64,000 bases of DNA from Vreelandella olivaria (lineage in GTDB: Bacteria; Pseudomonadota; Gammaproteobacteria; Pseudomonadales; Halomonadaceae), in NCBI GenBank assembly GCA_004295565.1, contig AP019416.1, forward strand, positions 1,054,001 through 1,118,000, given 5' to 3'. Position 1 is the first letter of the stretch; each line of letters starts with the position of its first letter. Of this stretch, positions 19,823 to 31,015 are shown in pieces. The position numbers and the translations under genes are program-made. Below the pieces are notes generated by a model. That model saw only the letters and a program-made list of their open reading frames with translations, was not told where the DNA came from and ran no database searches.

Positions 19823-21147
19823 ATGTTTCCAAAAATTAAATCAATGAAAGTGGTACCTGTCGCTGGTTACGACGGTTTCTTATTAAATCTCAGTGGTGGT
19901 CACGCCCCTGGTTTATCCGCTGTGTGGTCATCCTCGAGGATGACACCGGTAACCAGGGCGTTGGTGAGATTCCTTCCAGTGGTGGCATTCTTAACGGGCT
20001 GGAGCAGTGCCGTGAGCTGGTGGAAGGCTCGCCGATCAATAACATCAAGCAGACCCTCAATCAGGTTCGCCTGCGATTAGCCCAGAACGGACGCGAGGAG
20101 CGGGGCAGGCAGACGTTTGATTTGCGCGTAGCGGTACACGTGATCACGGGTATTGAGTCGGCGCTGTTAGACCTCTATGGGCAGGCGCTCCAGCTACCCG
20201 TCGCCGACCTGCTCGGTCAGTATGGCCGTCAGCGCGATGAAGTCGAGGCATTGGGCTACCTGTTTTTACTGGGTGACCCGGGCAAGACAGACCTGCCATA
20301 CCCTAACGCGCATAACCCTCAAGATCGCTGGGACGAAATACGCTACCAAGAGGCACTGACACCCGAGGCCGTGGCTAAGTTGGCCAAAGCCGCTTATGAG
20401 CGTTATGGGTTTAAAGACTTCAAGCTAAAGGGCGGTGTATTACGTGGCGAAGATGAAGCCGATTGCATTCGAGCGCTCCATGACGCCTTCCCCGACGCTC
20501 GATTGACGCTTGATCCCAACGGTGCCTGGAAGCTCGATGAAGCGGTGCGAGTGCTAGAGCCTATCAAACACCTGCTCAGCTACGCCGAAGATCCCTGTGG
20601 CCAGGAAGAGGGCTACTCCGGTCGTGAAACAATGGCTGAGTTCAAGAAGCGTACCGGTCTGCCCACCGCTACTAATATGATTGCGACAGATTTTAAACAG
20701 CTGCAGTACGCCGTTCAGCTAAATTCCGTTGATATACCTTTGGCAGATTGTCATTTCTGGACGATGCAAGGTGCTGTCAAAGTGGGTGAACTTTGCAACG
20801 AGTGGGGCATGACCTGGGGCTCTCACAGTAATAACCATTTTGATATTTCGCTCGCCATGATGACCCACGTTGCGGCGGCTTGTCCGGGTGAGATTGCCGC
20901 CATTGACACCCACTGGATTTGGCAGGATGGGCAGCGTATCACGAAAGACCCATTGCTCATTCGCGATGGCAAACTCAAGGTGCCCACCACGCCAGGGCTG
21001 GGAGTTGAGCTGGACGAAGAGAAGCTTATGGAGGCGCATAGCCTTTATAAGTCGTTGGATACTATCCAGCGAAACGATGCCATGGCGATGCAGTTTTTGA
21101 TTCCTGGATGGGAGTTCGATCCTAAGCGTCCTGCTCTCGTTCGTTAA
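19823..21147 (+). CDS. gudD: D-glucarate dehydratase, copy 2
   Basis: Enolase-superfamily glucarate dehydratase of about 442 residues. Key motifs are [39 protein letters not shown] and [12 protein letters not shown]. One indel at the C run 19905-19908 (one short) separates the first 28 codons; repair reads [15 protein letters not shown]. It is clearly a paralogue of the copy at 8399 but differs in the loop after the first domain. It is the last gene of operon 2, and its stop codon lies inside a hairpin. Product is 5-keto-4-deoxyglucarate, the substrate of KdgD encoded first in the same operon. Confidence 0.92.
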
Positions 21148-21173
21148 AGCGCTTTCTAAGGTGCTTTAACGAA
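21140..21173 (+). terminator. Hairpin at the end of operon 2
   Basis: TTCGTTAAAGC and GCTTTAACGAA form an 11-bp stem that includes the gudD2 stop codon. There is no T run, so it is either a weak terminator or an mRNA 3' stabiliser. Confidence 0.55.
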
Positions 21174-21235
21174 GACGATGGATTAAGCCAGACGTATTAC
21201 CGATAGAGAGATGTGGTCAACTGGGTAAGTGCTCG

Positions 21236-21314
21236 ACTTTGGTCTAGTTTTTATATCTCTCTATTGTAGAGCTAACGAGAACACACTAAGTTTCAGGTTG
21301 TATGATGTATGACT
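21236..21314 (+). promoter_or_regulatory. Aldarate regulon promoter 3 (TTT system 3-ThDP enzyme operon)
   Basis: ACTTTGGTCTA (21236-21246), -35 TTGTAG (21264-21269), 17-bp spacer, -10 TAAGTT (21287-21292), five bases, operator TTGTATGATGTATGAC (21298-21313). The spacings equal those of promoters 1 and 2, while the intervening sequence is unrelated, which argues for selection on the elements themselves. Confidence 0.75.
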
Positions 21315-21363
21315 TGATCATGAGAAAAAGTCTGCTGATAGGTTTTTAACCAAGGAGTACACA

Positions 21364-22347
21364 ATGTACAAAAACAACAAAACCCTGCTAACCCTGACCG
21401 CTGCCGTCGCTTTATCCTCACTATCTGGCGTGGCGCTAGCTGACTACCCTGAGCGCGATATCCGCGTGATTGTGCCTTGGGGGGCCGGTGGGGGTACCGA
21501 TGGAATCGTTCGGAAACTGACCACCATCGCTGAAGAAAGCCTCGATGTTTCCATGTATGCAGAAAACATCGAGGGTGGCGTGAGTGCCACCGGTATTGGC
21601 CAGCTTATGAGCGCACGGCCCGACGGCTATACGATTGGTGCGTTGACCTACGACAGCCTAATCACCGTGCCCTGGCAGGCCATGCTGCCTAGTTACGATA
21701 TTGATAAGTTGAAGCTGATTGCACGGGTCACCAGCGAACCCGACGCTATCGTTGTTGACGCCGATTCCGACTATCAAACGGTTCATGACCTTATCGAGGC
21801 GGCCAAGGAAAACCCTGGCGAGATTCGTGTTGCCATTCAGAACCTGGGCGGGCGTATCCATCTAGCGATCCTGCAGCTTCAGGAGTTGACCGGTACAGAG
21901 TTCCGCATCGTCTCTTATCCTGGCGGAGCTGCTCCGCAGAAAGAGGCCATTCTGTCCGATGAGGTCGATGTCGCCCTCACCAGCCTGGGTGATTTTTCCA
22001 ATCTTCTGGAAGATGGCACCGTGCGTGGTCTTGTTGAGTTCTCCGATACGCAGAATCCTACCTATCCCGATGTGCCTACCACCGCTGACGAGGGGATCGA
22101 CCTCCAGATTGGTAGCTTTATCGTTTTCGCCGCACCAGCAGACACCCCGGAAGAAGCCATTAACGCACTGGAAAGTGCTTACAAAACGGCGTACGACAGC
22201 GACGAGTTTCAAGAGTGGGTGGCCAACGTCGGGGTAACGCCTAACTGGCTGGGTACCGATGAGGTGACTACCTGGGCTGATGAAACGGCCGAATCACTGT
22301 TCAGTGAAATGGATGCGCTGGTAGAAGCAGGTGTGATGTCCAAGTAA
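21364..22347 (+). CDS. TTT transporter substrate-binding protein (TctC/Bug family), system 3
   Basis: An intact 327-residue protein with signal peptide (LTAAVALSSLSGVALA) and the family start DYPERDIRVIVPWGAGGGTD. Later it has RPDGYTIGAL, VVDADSDYQT and the VSYPGGAAPQKEAIL ligand-loop region. It is the first gene of operon 3. Its ligand is unknown. The operon lacks an aldarate dehydratase and instead ends with a ThDP-dependent enzyme, so the substrate may differ from those of systems 1 and 2. Confidence 0.88.
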   Translation: MYKNNKTLLTLTAAVALSSLSGVALADYPERDIRVIVPWGAGGGTDGIVRKLTTIAEESLDVSMYAENIEGGVSATGIGQLMSARPDGYTIGALTYDSLITVPWQAMLPSYDIDKLKLIARVTSEPDAIVVDADSDYQTVHDLIEAAKENPGEIRVAIQNLGGRIHLAILQLQELTGTEFRIVSYPGGAAPQKEAILSDEVDVALTSLGDFSNLLEDGTVRGLVEFSDTQNPTYPDVPTTADEGIDLQIGSFIVFAAPADTPEEAINALESAYKTAYDSDEFQEWVANVGVTPNWLGTDEVTTWADETAESLFSEMDALVEAGVMSK

Positions 22348-22416
22348 CTCGCCACTCAAAGAGCGTGGCGCCGGTTACCGGTGCCACGGCTAACTCAAGC
22401 AGAGGATTTTGAGTCA

Positions 22417-22886
22417 ATGAACAACGTCGAACGCTTTAGAAGGTCGGCAGTACTGTTTCCTGCCTTCTTGCTGATATTGACCACGATCTACCTGGCGGAA
22501 GCCTTGAGCATACGCTCTCAGTTTGGTGGTGACACCATTGTGGGGCCGCGCTTCATGCCTATCCTGATGGCGTTCATCATGTATGCAGCGCTGATAGTCG
22601 TAATCGTAGGAGAGTGGCGCAAAGAAGCAGAGGCGGCCGCTGGTGGCTCTCTGCTAAGGCCATTGCTGATTGTGGTGGCGACAGGCATCTACATCGCCTT
22701 GTTTCGTCCCTTGGGTTACGTGCCGCTACGCTGGGTTTCGTGGTAGCCCTCTTTCTTATCTTTGACTTCGAGAAACATCGGCCCGCCTTCTTTATATTTT
22801 ATGTGATCGCCGTTACAGCGCTCTTTTATGGACTATTTGCCGGTATTTTCGGAGTGCGTCTGCCTCCCCTGTTAGGAGGGTTCTAA
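22417..22886 (+). CDS. TTT transporter small membrane subunit (TctB family), system 3
   Basis: About 156 residues with four hydrophobic segments (VLFPAFLLILTTIYLAEAL, MPILMAFIMYAALIVVIVG, LLIVVATGIYIALF, FFIFYVIAVTALFYGLFAG). One base is missing near 22732; repair gives LGYVAATLGFVVALFLIF. Its stop codon overlaps the ATG of the next gene. Confidence 0.8.
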
Positions 22887-24400
22887 TGGAGACCTTTGTT
22901 AGTTTCCTGGGCGGTTTTGAAGCATTGCTGAGTTGGGAAGTGCTTGGCTTCATGATTGCCGGTTTCTTGATTGGTACCTTTTTCGGTGCGATGCCAGGCC
23001 TCACGTCGGTGCTAGCCATTGCGCTGTTGTTACCTATTACCTATACGATCGACGTAGTACCCGCGCTGGTCATGTGTGCCTCGATCTTTATGGCGGGGAT
23101 GTACTCCGGCAGTATCACGGCTACCACCATCAATATTCCCGGTGCGCCGTCCTCAATGATGACCGCCGTGGAAGGCAACGCCTTGATGTTAAAGGGCAGG
23201 GCGCCAATGCGCTGGGGCACGCGGCGCTGGGCTCGATGATCGGTGGGTCAATCGGCGCGTTACTGCTCATGGCGTTCATGCCCATTGCCGGTGAGCTGGC
23301 GCTATTGATCCGCACCCCAGGGAAGTTCTCACTGGTGCTTTTTGCGTTGGTGGTGATCATCATTGTCGATAAGGGCGCTATCGCTAAGGGCATTGTCGCG
23401 ACGTCGCTGGGCATCATGCTGGCGACAGTCGGCATTGATGTACTTCAGCCGATTCCACGCTTTGAGTTCGGCACTGAACTGCTGGTAGAAGGTATCGGTT
23501 TGATGCCGGTGGTCATCGGTGCCTTTGCGGTCAGTGAGCTACTGGTACAGGCGCAGAACTGGAACCTCTCTTTAGAGTACTTTGAAGCGGGCGAAAGGCT
23601 TAAAAATTCGTCGGCGCGATTTTATTCCCCCCTGGTCTGAAATTCGTGAAGTGGGCTTGTTTACCTATATTAAGAGCGCCTTCATTGGCTATGCGATTGG
23701 CATTTTACCCGGCGCGGGTGGCTCGATGGCGGCTTTTGTGGCTTATGCTGATGCCAAGCGCGGTTCGAAGAAGCCGGAGGAGTACGGTAACGGCAGTAGA
23801 GAGGGTATTGCAGCGGCTGAATCGGCAAATAACTCCATGTGCGGCGGTGCTTTTGTGCCGATGCTGATGTTCGGGATCCCGGGCGATCCCACCACGGCTA
23901 TTGTACTCGGCGTTTTGGTTATCAATGGGTTACAGCCAGGGCCGCGTCTCATTGAGCAGCAGGCTGATCTAATAGCGCCCATGTTTGCCTCTCTGTTTGT
24001 AAGCGCCCTGATCCTTATTCCGCTGACGCTGTTCCTGTTCGGGCCGTACTTTATTCGCATCGTCTCAATCTCCCGTGGTCTGCTCTACAGCGCCATCGCC
24101 GTGGTAGCGCTCGTCGGAAGTTATGTGGCGACCTACTCAATTTTTCAGATGTTTTTAGCCCTATTGTTTGGTGTATTGGCTTTCTTCCTGCGTAAACATA
24201 ACTATTCGGTTGTGGCCATGTTGTTAGGCTTCATCCTGGAATCGGATCTGGAACAGTATTTGCGTCGCTCCTTGTCCTTCAATGACGGCAATCCGATCGT
24301 CTTTTTGACGAGTATGGACAGTCTGGCTTTCCTGGCGCTAACTGTCGTTTTCGCCTATCTAATTCTGCGCAAGAAGCCGAAGCTTGATGGCATTCCGTGA
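22886..24400 (+). CDS. TTT transporter large membrane subunit (TctA family), system 3
   Basis: Channel subunit of about 504 residues with GAMPGLTSVLAIALLLPITY, NIPGAPSSMMTAVEGNALML, GILPGAGGSMAAFVAYADAK and MFGIPGDPTTAIVLG. The G run at 23194-23196 is one short and the A run at 23602-23606 has one too many. GGAGG precedes the ATG at 22886, which overlaps the stop codon of tctB. Confidence 0.88.
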
Positions 24401-24513
24401 TCTTAATAAACATTTGTACACAACAAGATTGGATTCTGTTACTCGCTATGCGCCTCCCGTACTGTTCATCACGAACGGCTGGGGGCGCTCTTCTCGCTCA
24501 TTAGGATGCCAAC

Positions 24514-26198
24514 ATGACAACAAAAACTCGCCCCTTGCCGCGTACCGGGGGAAAAGTACTGGTTGACCAGCTTCTTATACACGGTGCTGATAGTGGCTAC
24601 TGTGTGCCGGAGAGAGCTACCTGGAAGTGCTCGATGCGCTTTATGATCAGCGTGAACATTTCACCCTCTACAATGCGCGGCACGAGGCTGGAGCGGCGAA
24701 TATGGCCGAGGCTTATGGCAAGCTGACGGGGCGCCCCGGGATTTGCCTGGTGACACGCGGCCCTGGGGCCTGCCATGCCGCTATCGGTGTGCATATCGCT
24801 CAGCAGGATTCGACACCCATGATTCTTTTAGTCGGCCAGGTCGACCGTCACTCTATGGATCGGGAGGCGTTTCAGGAAATCGACTACCGGGTGATGTTCG
24901 GCGGTGTGGCCAAGTGGGTGGCACAGATAGAGGATGCGAGCCGAATTCCCGAATACATGGCGCGCGCCTTCCGGGTAGCGACGTCAGGCCGCCCAGGCCC
25001 GGTGGTGCTGGCGCTACCTGAAGATATGCTAACCGATATCGTCGAAGTCGAAGACGCTGAACCCTATTCACCGTCAAGGCCGGGCGTTGCCGTGGAGGAA
25101 ATCGAGAAAATCGCTGCCCTGGTCTCCCGTGCCGAACGCCCGATGATGTTGGTCGGTGGATCGGGCTGGACGGACGAGTCCTGCGGGCAGATACGCAGCT
25201 TCGCTGAAACTAACGGTATTCCCGTCGCCTGCTCATTTCGCCGCCAGGATATAGTGGACAATGCCTCAGACTGCTATGTCGGTGATTTCGGTACCGCCGT
25301 GGTGCCGTCACTGATTAAGCGCCTTGCTGAGGCAGACCTGCTGTTGGTCGTCGGAGCCCGGCTCGGCGAGATGACTACCCGCACGTATACTACGCTGGCG
25401 TCTCCTACTCCCAGCCAGACGCTGATACATGTGCATATTGACCCGGATGAGATAGGTCGTGTGTTTAGCCCGGCGCTGGGCGTTGTTTCGGCCCCTGATA
25501 AGCTAGCTGCAGCGTTAGCCGCTCACGACTGGGGGCAGCGCAGCCGCTGGAGTGAGTGGTGCAAAACGTTGCGAGATGAGTATCTTGCCGATATTTTGCC
25601 TCCGTCACACGATTACCCGCTCGATATGGGCGCGGCAATGCATGCGTTGCGCGATAGCTTGCCGAAGGAGAGTATCGTCACTCTGGACGCCGGAAACCAT
25701 ACCGGATGGGCGCAGCGCTTTCTGGCCTACCAGCGTCCTGGTCGGATTATTGGTTCAACATGTGGTGCGATGGGGTATTCGGTTCCTGCCGCCGTGGCGG
25801 CCTCTTTACGCGAGCCCGATAAGTGTGTACTGGCGTTTGTCGGTGATGGCGGCTTTATGATGAGCGGTGTTGAAATCGCTACCGCTGTACAGCATGGCGG
25901 CCGGCCCATCGTACTGCTATTCAACAACGGTACTTACGGCACAATTCGCATGCACCAGGAGCGTGAGCACCCCAACCGTGTCTCGGGAACCGACCTGGTG
26001 AATCCCGATTTCGGCCAATTGGCAGCAGGGCTTGGCGCGCATTTCGAACGTGTTATCGATACGGCTGGTTTCAAGCCCGCTCTGGAGCGGGCCATGGCTT
26101 CGGGTCGCCCTGCCGTGATCGAGCTTGTGACTGACCCGGAACGTATTTCAACACGTACTACCGTCACAGCACTGCGTTCAGCTAAAGCTCGTTCATAA
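24514..26198 (+). CDS. Thiamine-diphosphate-dependent enzyme, acetolactate synthase/carboligase-like
   Basis: A ThDP enzyme of about 561 residues with the three-domain layout of acetolactate synthase relatives. It has ARHEAGAANMAEAYGKLTG (catalytic Glu region) near residue 50, LVTRGPGACHAAIGV, the central domain, and the C-terminal ThDP/Mg motif VGDGGFMMSGVEIATA ending with NNGTYGTIRMHQ. GG at 24609-24610 is one base short; repair gives GYCVPGESYLEVLDAL. It is the last gene of operon 3, after a TTT transporter. Classic glucarate breakdown needs no ThDP step, so it may act on a keto acid derived from another imported acid. Carboligases and decarboxylases of this group cannot be told apart here. 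Confidence 0.75.
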
Positions 26199-26235
26199 AG
26201 GAACCGCTTCATGAAGAGGCCCGCTAATCAAGAAA

Positions 26236-26553
26236 TCAGTCTTTAAAGAAGGGGGCGGGGACAACAATCTTGTTTTCCTGGCTGATTAGATAACCCGCCT
26301 CGGCACTTTTCTTGAGATAGGCGGCCCACTCTGGGTCGCTCTGCATAGCGGCGCGCCGCTGGCTACGGTCAGCGGCATCTTTGAACACCCAGATATGTAC
26401 ATAGGAATTCACATTGCCGGTTTCGACCGGCCCGTATAGCAGAGGTTCGCCAAGGTGACGTTTTTGGATGGCCCAGCCATGCGCTTCGTAGAGCGCCATC
26501 TGTTTCTTCAACGTGCCAGGTGTGCAGGTATAGGTACGGTGGTCATACAGCAT
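26236..26553 (-). CDS. NIPSNAP family protein
   Basis: An intact 105-residue protein beginning MLYDHRTYTCTPGTLKKQM, with YVHIWVFKDAADRSQRRAAM in the middle; this is the NIPSNAP-type dimeric alpha/beta-barrel fold. Biochemical roles of bacterial members are mostly unknown. It faces the ThDP gene tail to tail. Upstream, at 26701-26718, lies the most symmetrical copy of the regulon operator, read as TTGTATGATGTAATACAA in its own direction, so it is probably co-regulated with the aldarate operons. Confidence 0.75.
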   Translation of the reverse strand: MLYDHRTYTCTPGTLKKQMALYEAHGWAIQKRHLGEPLLYGPVETGNVNSYVHIWVFKDAADRSQRRAAMQSDPEWAAYLKKSAEAGYLISQENKIVVPAPFFKD

Positions 26554-26700
26554 GGTGATACTCCTTGATGATTACTCTATTAAGGGCCGCGGGCTATCCA
26601 CCCAGGGTGGCGCTATGCAAGTAAAGAACCTTGTGTGATCTCGCCGGTATGAGGGTTACGTTAAGCCTTATCGCCTTTGGATCCCTCTATCAACCACATG

Positions 26701-26718
26701 TTGTATTACATCATACAA
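26701..26718 (-). promoter_or_regulatory. Regulon operator upstream of the NIPSNAP gene
   Basis: TTGTATTACATCATACAA on the plus strand has perfect 6-bp arms (TTGTAT/ATACAA). Reversed, it reads TTGTATGATGTAATACAA, sharing the first 12 bases with the operators at 8213, 13953 and 21298. It lies 148 bp upstream of the NIPSNAP start. Confidence 0.7.
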
Positions 26719-26819
26719 GACTGCAACAAAAGCATGCACCGATTGCTCCATAAGCAAGGGGGGATAAGGTATATGAGACCGTAATGTTGATGAGCTGATT
26801 TTATCAAAATGCTACTTTA

Positions 26820-26898
26820 ACTTTGGTTTAGATTTCGTTAGTTATGCTTGCTTGGCACAATAATAAGGCCTACTTTTTTCTTGTATGATGTGTTGTAT
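26820..26898 (+). promoter_or_regulatory. Aldarate regulon promoter 4 (upstream of the GntR regulator gene)
   Basis: ACTTTGGTTTA (26820-26830), -35 TTGCTT (26848-26853), 17-bp spacer, -10 TACTTT (26871-26876), four bases, operator-like TTGTATGATGTGTTGTAT (26881-26898). The box-to--35 distance is again exactly 28 bp. The operator's second half departs from the other copies. Confidence 0.65.
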
Positions 26899-26982
26899 CT
26901 GGCATGAAAAAATATTCGCCATTACTCGTGGTGGCATTAAAAATGGAAAACAGGCTGCCTGGGGTCATTCAGAAGCCATTTA

Positions 26983-27021
26983 TTGGCACTTCCAAGGCCT
27001 AGGTTGTACGATATAATACAA
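26983..27021 (+). promoter_or_regulatory. Second promoter with operator directly before the GntR gene
   Basis: TTGGCA (26983-26988), a 17-bp spacer and TACGAT (27006-27011) lie within or beside the palindrome TTGTACGATATAATACAA (27004-27021). The arms TTGTA/TACAA match the regulon operator. This suggests autoregulation of the GntR gene, whose ATG is 27 bp downstream. Confidence 0.55.
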
Positions 27022-27048
27022 CTTGGATATTAATGAAGGATAGCTTCC

Positions 27049-27807
27049 ATGGTCAAAACCAGCGCAGCGGCATCTGCCCTAAAACCGCTTCAAATAAGTA
27101 AAGTGACACAGCAGGGAAGCTTGTCCGTGCACGTGGCCGACCAGTTGGAAGCGTTGATCACTCAGGGCAAAGTCGCGGTAGGAGAGAAGCTGCCTACAGA
27201 GAACAGCCTGTGTGACTCCTTTGGCGTTAGCCGCACTGTGATCCGTGAAGCGATTACCCATCTTAAGTCTCTGGGGCTGGTGGAAACCCGGCGAGGCGTA
27301 GGCACATCCGTGCTGCGCTCTTCCACAGTAGAGGCGCGTCCTGCAGAACGCATTAACCCCACTACTGTGGAAGATATCTTGCACCTGCTAGAACTGCGGC
27401 TAACCTTAGAGCCAGCGGCGGCGGAACTGGCCGCCTTACGCCACGACGATGAAGATCGTCAGCGGCTGGAGGCGCAGCACCTTGCCTTTAGTAATGCCTA
27501 TACTGCAAAAACCCAAGCCCGTGAAGAGGATTATCTGTTTCACTTTGCGATTGCCACGGCGACCAAAAATCCCTTTTTCCAATCTTTTTACAAGCAGTGG
27601 AGCCAGAGCGTGATTCCCCGCGCCAAACTGCTAAGCATTGATATTAACCCGATCTCCTCCGAGCGCTATTTAGAGCGAGTTCAGGAAGAGCACAGCTATA
27701 TTCTTGAAGCTATTCTTTCCCGCGATGCGCAGGCTGCCCGCGAAACAATGTTTCAGCATCTTAACCGGGCGCGCAACACCTATGCCCAATATCGTGGGCA
27801 GAAGTAA
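27049..27807 (+). CDS. GntR-family (FadR-type) regulator, probable repressor of the aldarate regulon
   Basis: An intact 252-residue protein with an N-terminal winged helix (LSVHVADQLEALI to about residue 90; LPTENSLCDSFGVSRTVIRE is the recognition helix region) and a C-terminal FCD domain (LELRLTLEPAAAELAAL onward, with the metal-ligand histidines in DYLFHFAIA and FQHLNRAR). GAAGGA precedes the ATG. Several operator copies flank it and lie ahead of the operons at 8399, 14038 and 21364, which makes it the natural regulator. The inducer is not known; aldarates or their keto-deoxy products are likely. Confidence 0.85.
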   Translation: MVKTSAAASALKPLQISKVTQQGSLSVHVADQLEALITQGKVAVGEKLPTENSLCDSFGVSRTVIREAITHLKSLGLVETRRGVGTSVLRSSTVEARPAERINPTTVEDILHLLELRLTLEPAAAELAALRHDDEDRQRLEAQHLAFSNAYTAKTQAREEDYLFHFAIATATKNPFFQSFYKQWSQSVIPRAKLLSIDINPISSERYLERVQEEHSYILEAILSRDAQAARETMFQHLNRARNTYAQYRGQK

Positions 27808-27870
27808 CGCGCACAGTAGCAATGCGACACGGGCGACCAGTGATATCACTGACCATTTAAGGAGCGATGT

Positions 27871-29442
<1,572 letters not shown>

Positions 29443-29458
29443 TTAACGGGGGTTACCA

Positions 29459-29490
29459 GCCCCTTCAGCGATATCAGAAGGGCCGCTTTT
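29459..29490 (+). terminator. Terminator after the semialdehyde dehydrogenase
   Basis: GCCCCTTC and GAAGGGCC form a stem with a ten-base loop and are followed by GCTTTT. It lies in the short gap before the convergent MocR gene. Confidence 0.6.
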
Positions 29491-29493
29491 ATC

Positions 29494-30879
29494 CTAACTT
29501 GCCGCCTCAATAAACCCTTTGGCTCTGGGGTCTTGTATATAGGCTACATTCAGCCGGAGCCAGGGCGTTGGCTGATGATCGGCAAAAACAGATGCCCCGG
29601 CGATAGCGTGATTTCCCACCGGTTAGCCAGTTCACTCAGTAGTTCAGGGGTAATTGCTGCCGGTGGTTTTGCCCACAAACATCCCGCCTGCCGGCTGGGT
29701 ATACACCTCCCAACCGGCATTTTTAAGCATCGTTAGTGCCACTGCCATTTGATTGGCGAGCTTGATGCGCAGCCGCTCGATCAGTTTCCGGTAGCTGCCG
29801 TTTTGCAGCAGGGTCGTGACCACCTGCTCGGCAAAGCGCGAAGCGGAAATACTGGTCAACATCTTGATATCCACCAAGCGCTGTACTTGCTCAGGCGGAG
29901 CAGCGATAAAACCGACTCGTAGCGAAGAGGAGAGGCTTTTCGAGAAGCTGCCCAGATAGAACACCCGGTTTAACCCATCTAGTGCGGCCAGTCGGGTAGT
30001 GGGAGTGTGCTGAAAATCCGCGTAGATATCGTCTTCAATAATCTGCAAATCGTGTAGCTCGGCGAGCTGTAACACTCGGTGCGCCACCGCCGGGGTGAGC
30101 GTGCTGCCTGTGGGGTTGTGGAAAACGCTGTTGATGTAGAACAGCTTTGGGCGGTGCTGGGCCAACAACACCTCCAAGCGCTCGATATCAGGCCCATCGG
30201 CTAATCGCGGCACGCCAATCACGCGGATTCGCTGTAAGTGCAGCAGGCCGAACAGATTGTAATAGCCCGGTGATTCCACGAAGACTACATCGCCAGGCTC
30301 TAGCAGCATCCGCACCAGCAGATCCAGCGAATGGCTGCCGCCTCCGGTCATCACGATCTGCTGGGCGTCCGCAGTAATCGCCAGTGGGCGCAGGCGTTCC
30401 TGGATTAAACCGCGTAAATCCTGCGGCCCTTGAGGAGTGCTGTACTCGAAAATCCCCGAGCGGCTTTTACGTGCCACTTGGCGAATGGCGTGGGTGAGGT
30501 CATCGCCTTCGCGCCAGTCGCTAGGCAGCCAGCCGCAGCCCAGCTTGAGCGTGTGCTCGTTTGCACTGAAAAGCCCCCATAGCCCGTTGGTGACCTCTTC
30601 CAATCCGCTCGTAGCTGCGGGTTGTGATACCAGTGCCGCCGCGCTATCCGCCACATAAAAACCCGAACCGGGTCGTGAGCGCACTAAGCCAGAAGCGACA
30701 AGCCGTTCATAGGCTTCAATCACCGCATTACGGCTGATGTGGTGGGTGGTGGCTAAGTGACGAATCGAGGGTAAACGGCGGCCACCCCCTGCACCATGTA
30801 CTTCAATCCAAGCGCGAATACCCGCTTCAACCTGCTGCGCGATGGGAGTAGCAGAGTGCCGATTAACCTCTAGTTTCAT
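29494..30879 (-). CDS. MocR/PdxR-type regulator (GntR helix-turn-helix fused to aminotransferase domain)
   Basis: A regulator of about 461 residues with an N-terminal winged helix (LPSIRHLATTHHISRNAVIE) and a C-terminal aminotransferase-like domain that binds PLP. The latter shows TGGGSHSLDLLVRMLLEPGD, NPTGSTLTP, IIEDDIYADF and YLGSFSKSLSSSLRVG with the PLP lysine. The C-terminal end needs two repairs, near 29672-29674 and 29580. With them the protein continues to LNVAYIQDPRAKGFIEAAS and stops at 29494. It is divergent from an MFS transporter, which it may control. Confidence 0.85.
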
Positions 30880-30899
30880 AAGCTGCCTATGGCTTTCAA

Positions 30900-30923
30900 C
30901 TGTTCCCTAAAAGGGCAGAACAG
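30900..30923. promoter_or_regulatory. Inverted repeat between divergent mocR-type and MFS genes
   Basis: CTGTTC and GAACAG form perfect arms around CCCTAAAAGGG, which is itself a small palindrome. It is 21 bp from the regulator's start and about 90 bp from the transporter's, as expected for an operator shared by the divergent pair. Confidence 0.5.
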
Positions 30924-31015
30924 TGTCTGGAAAGTGGAGGTTAAGTGTATCTTACCGCTGTGCAGGAAGCGTGGGAGGGTAGCGGTTCAATGACTTACTT
31001 ATTTAGGACTTAGCT

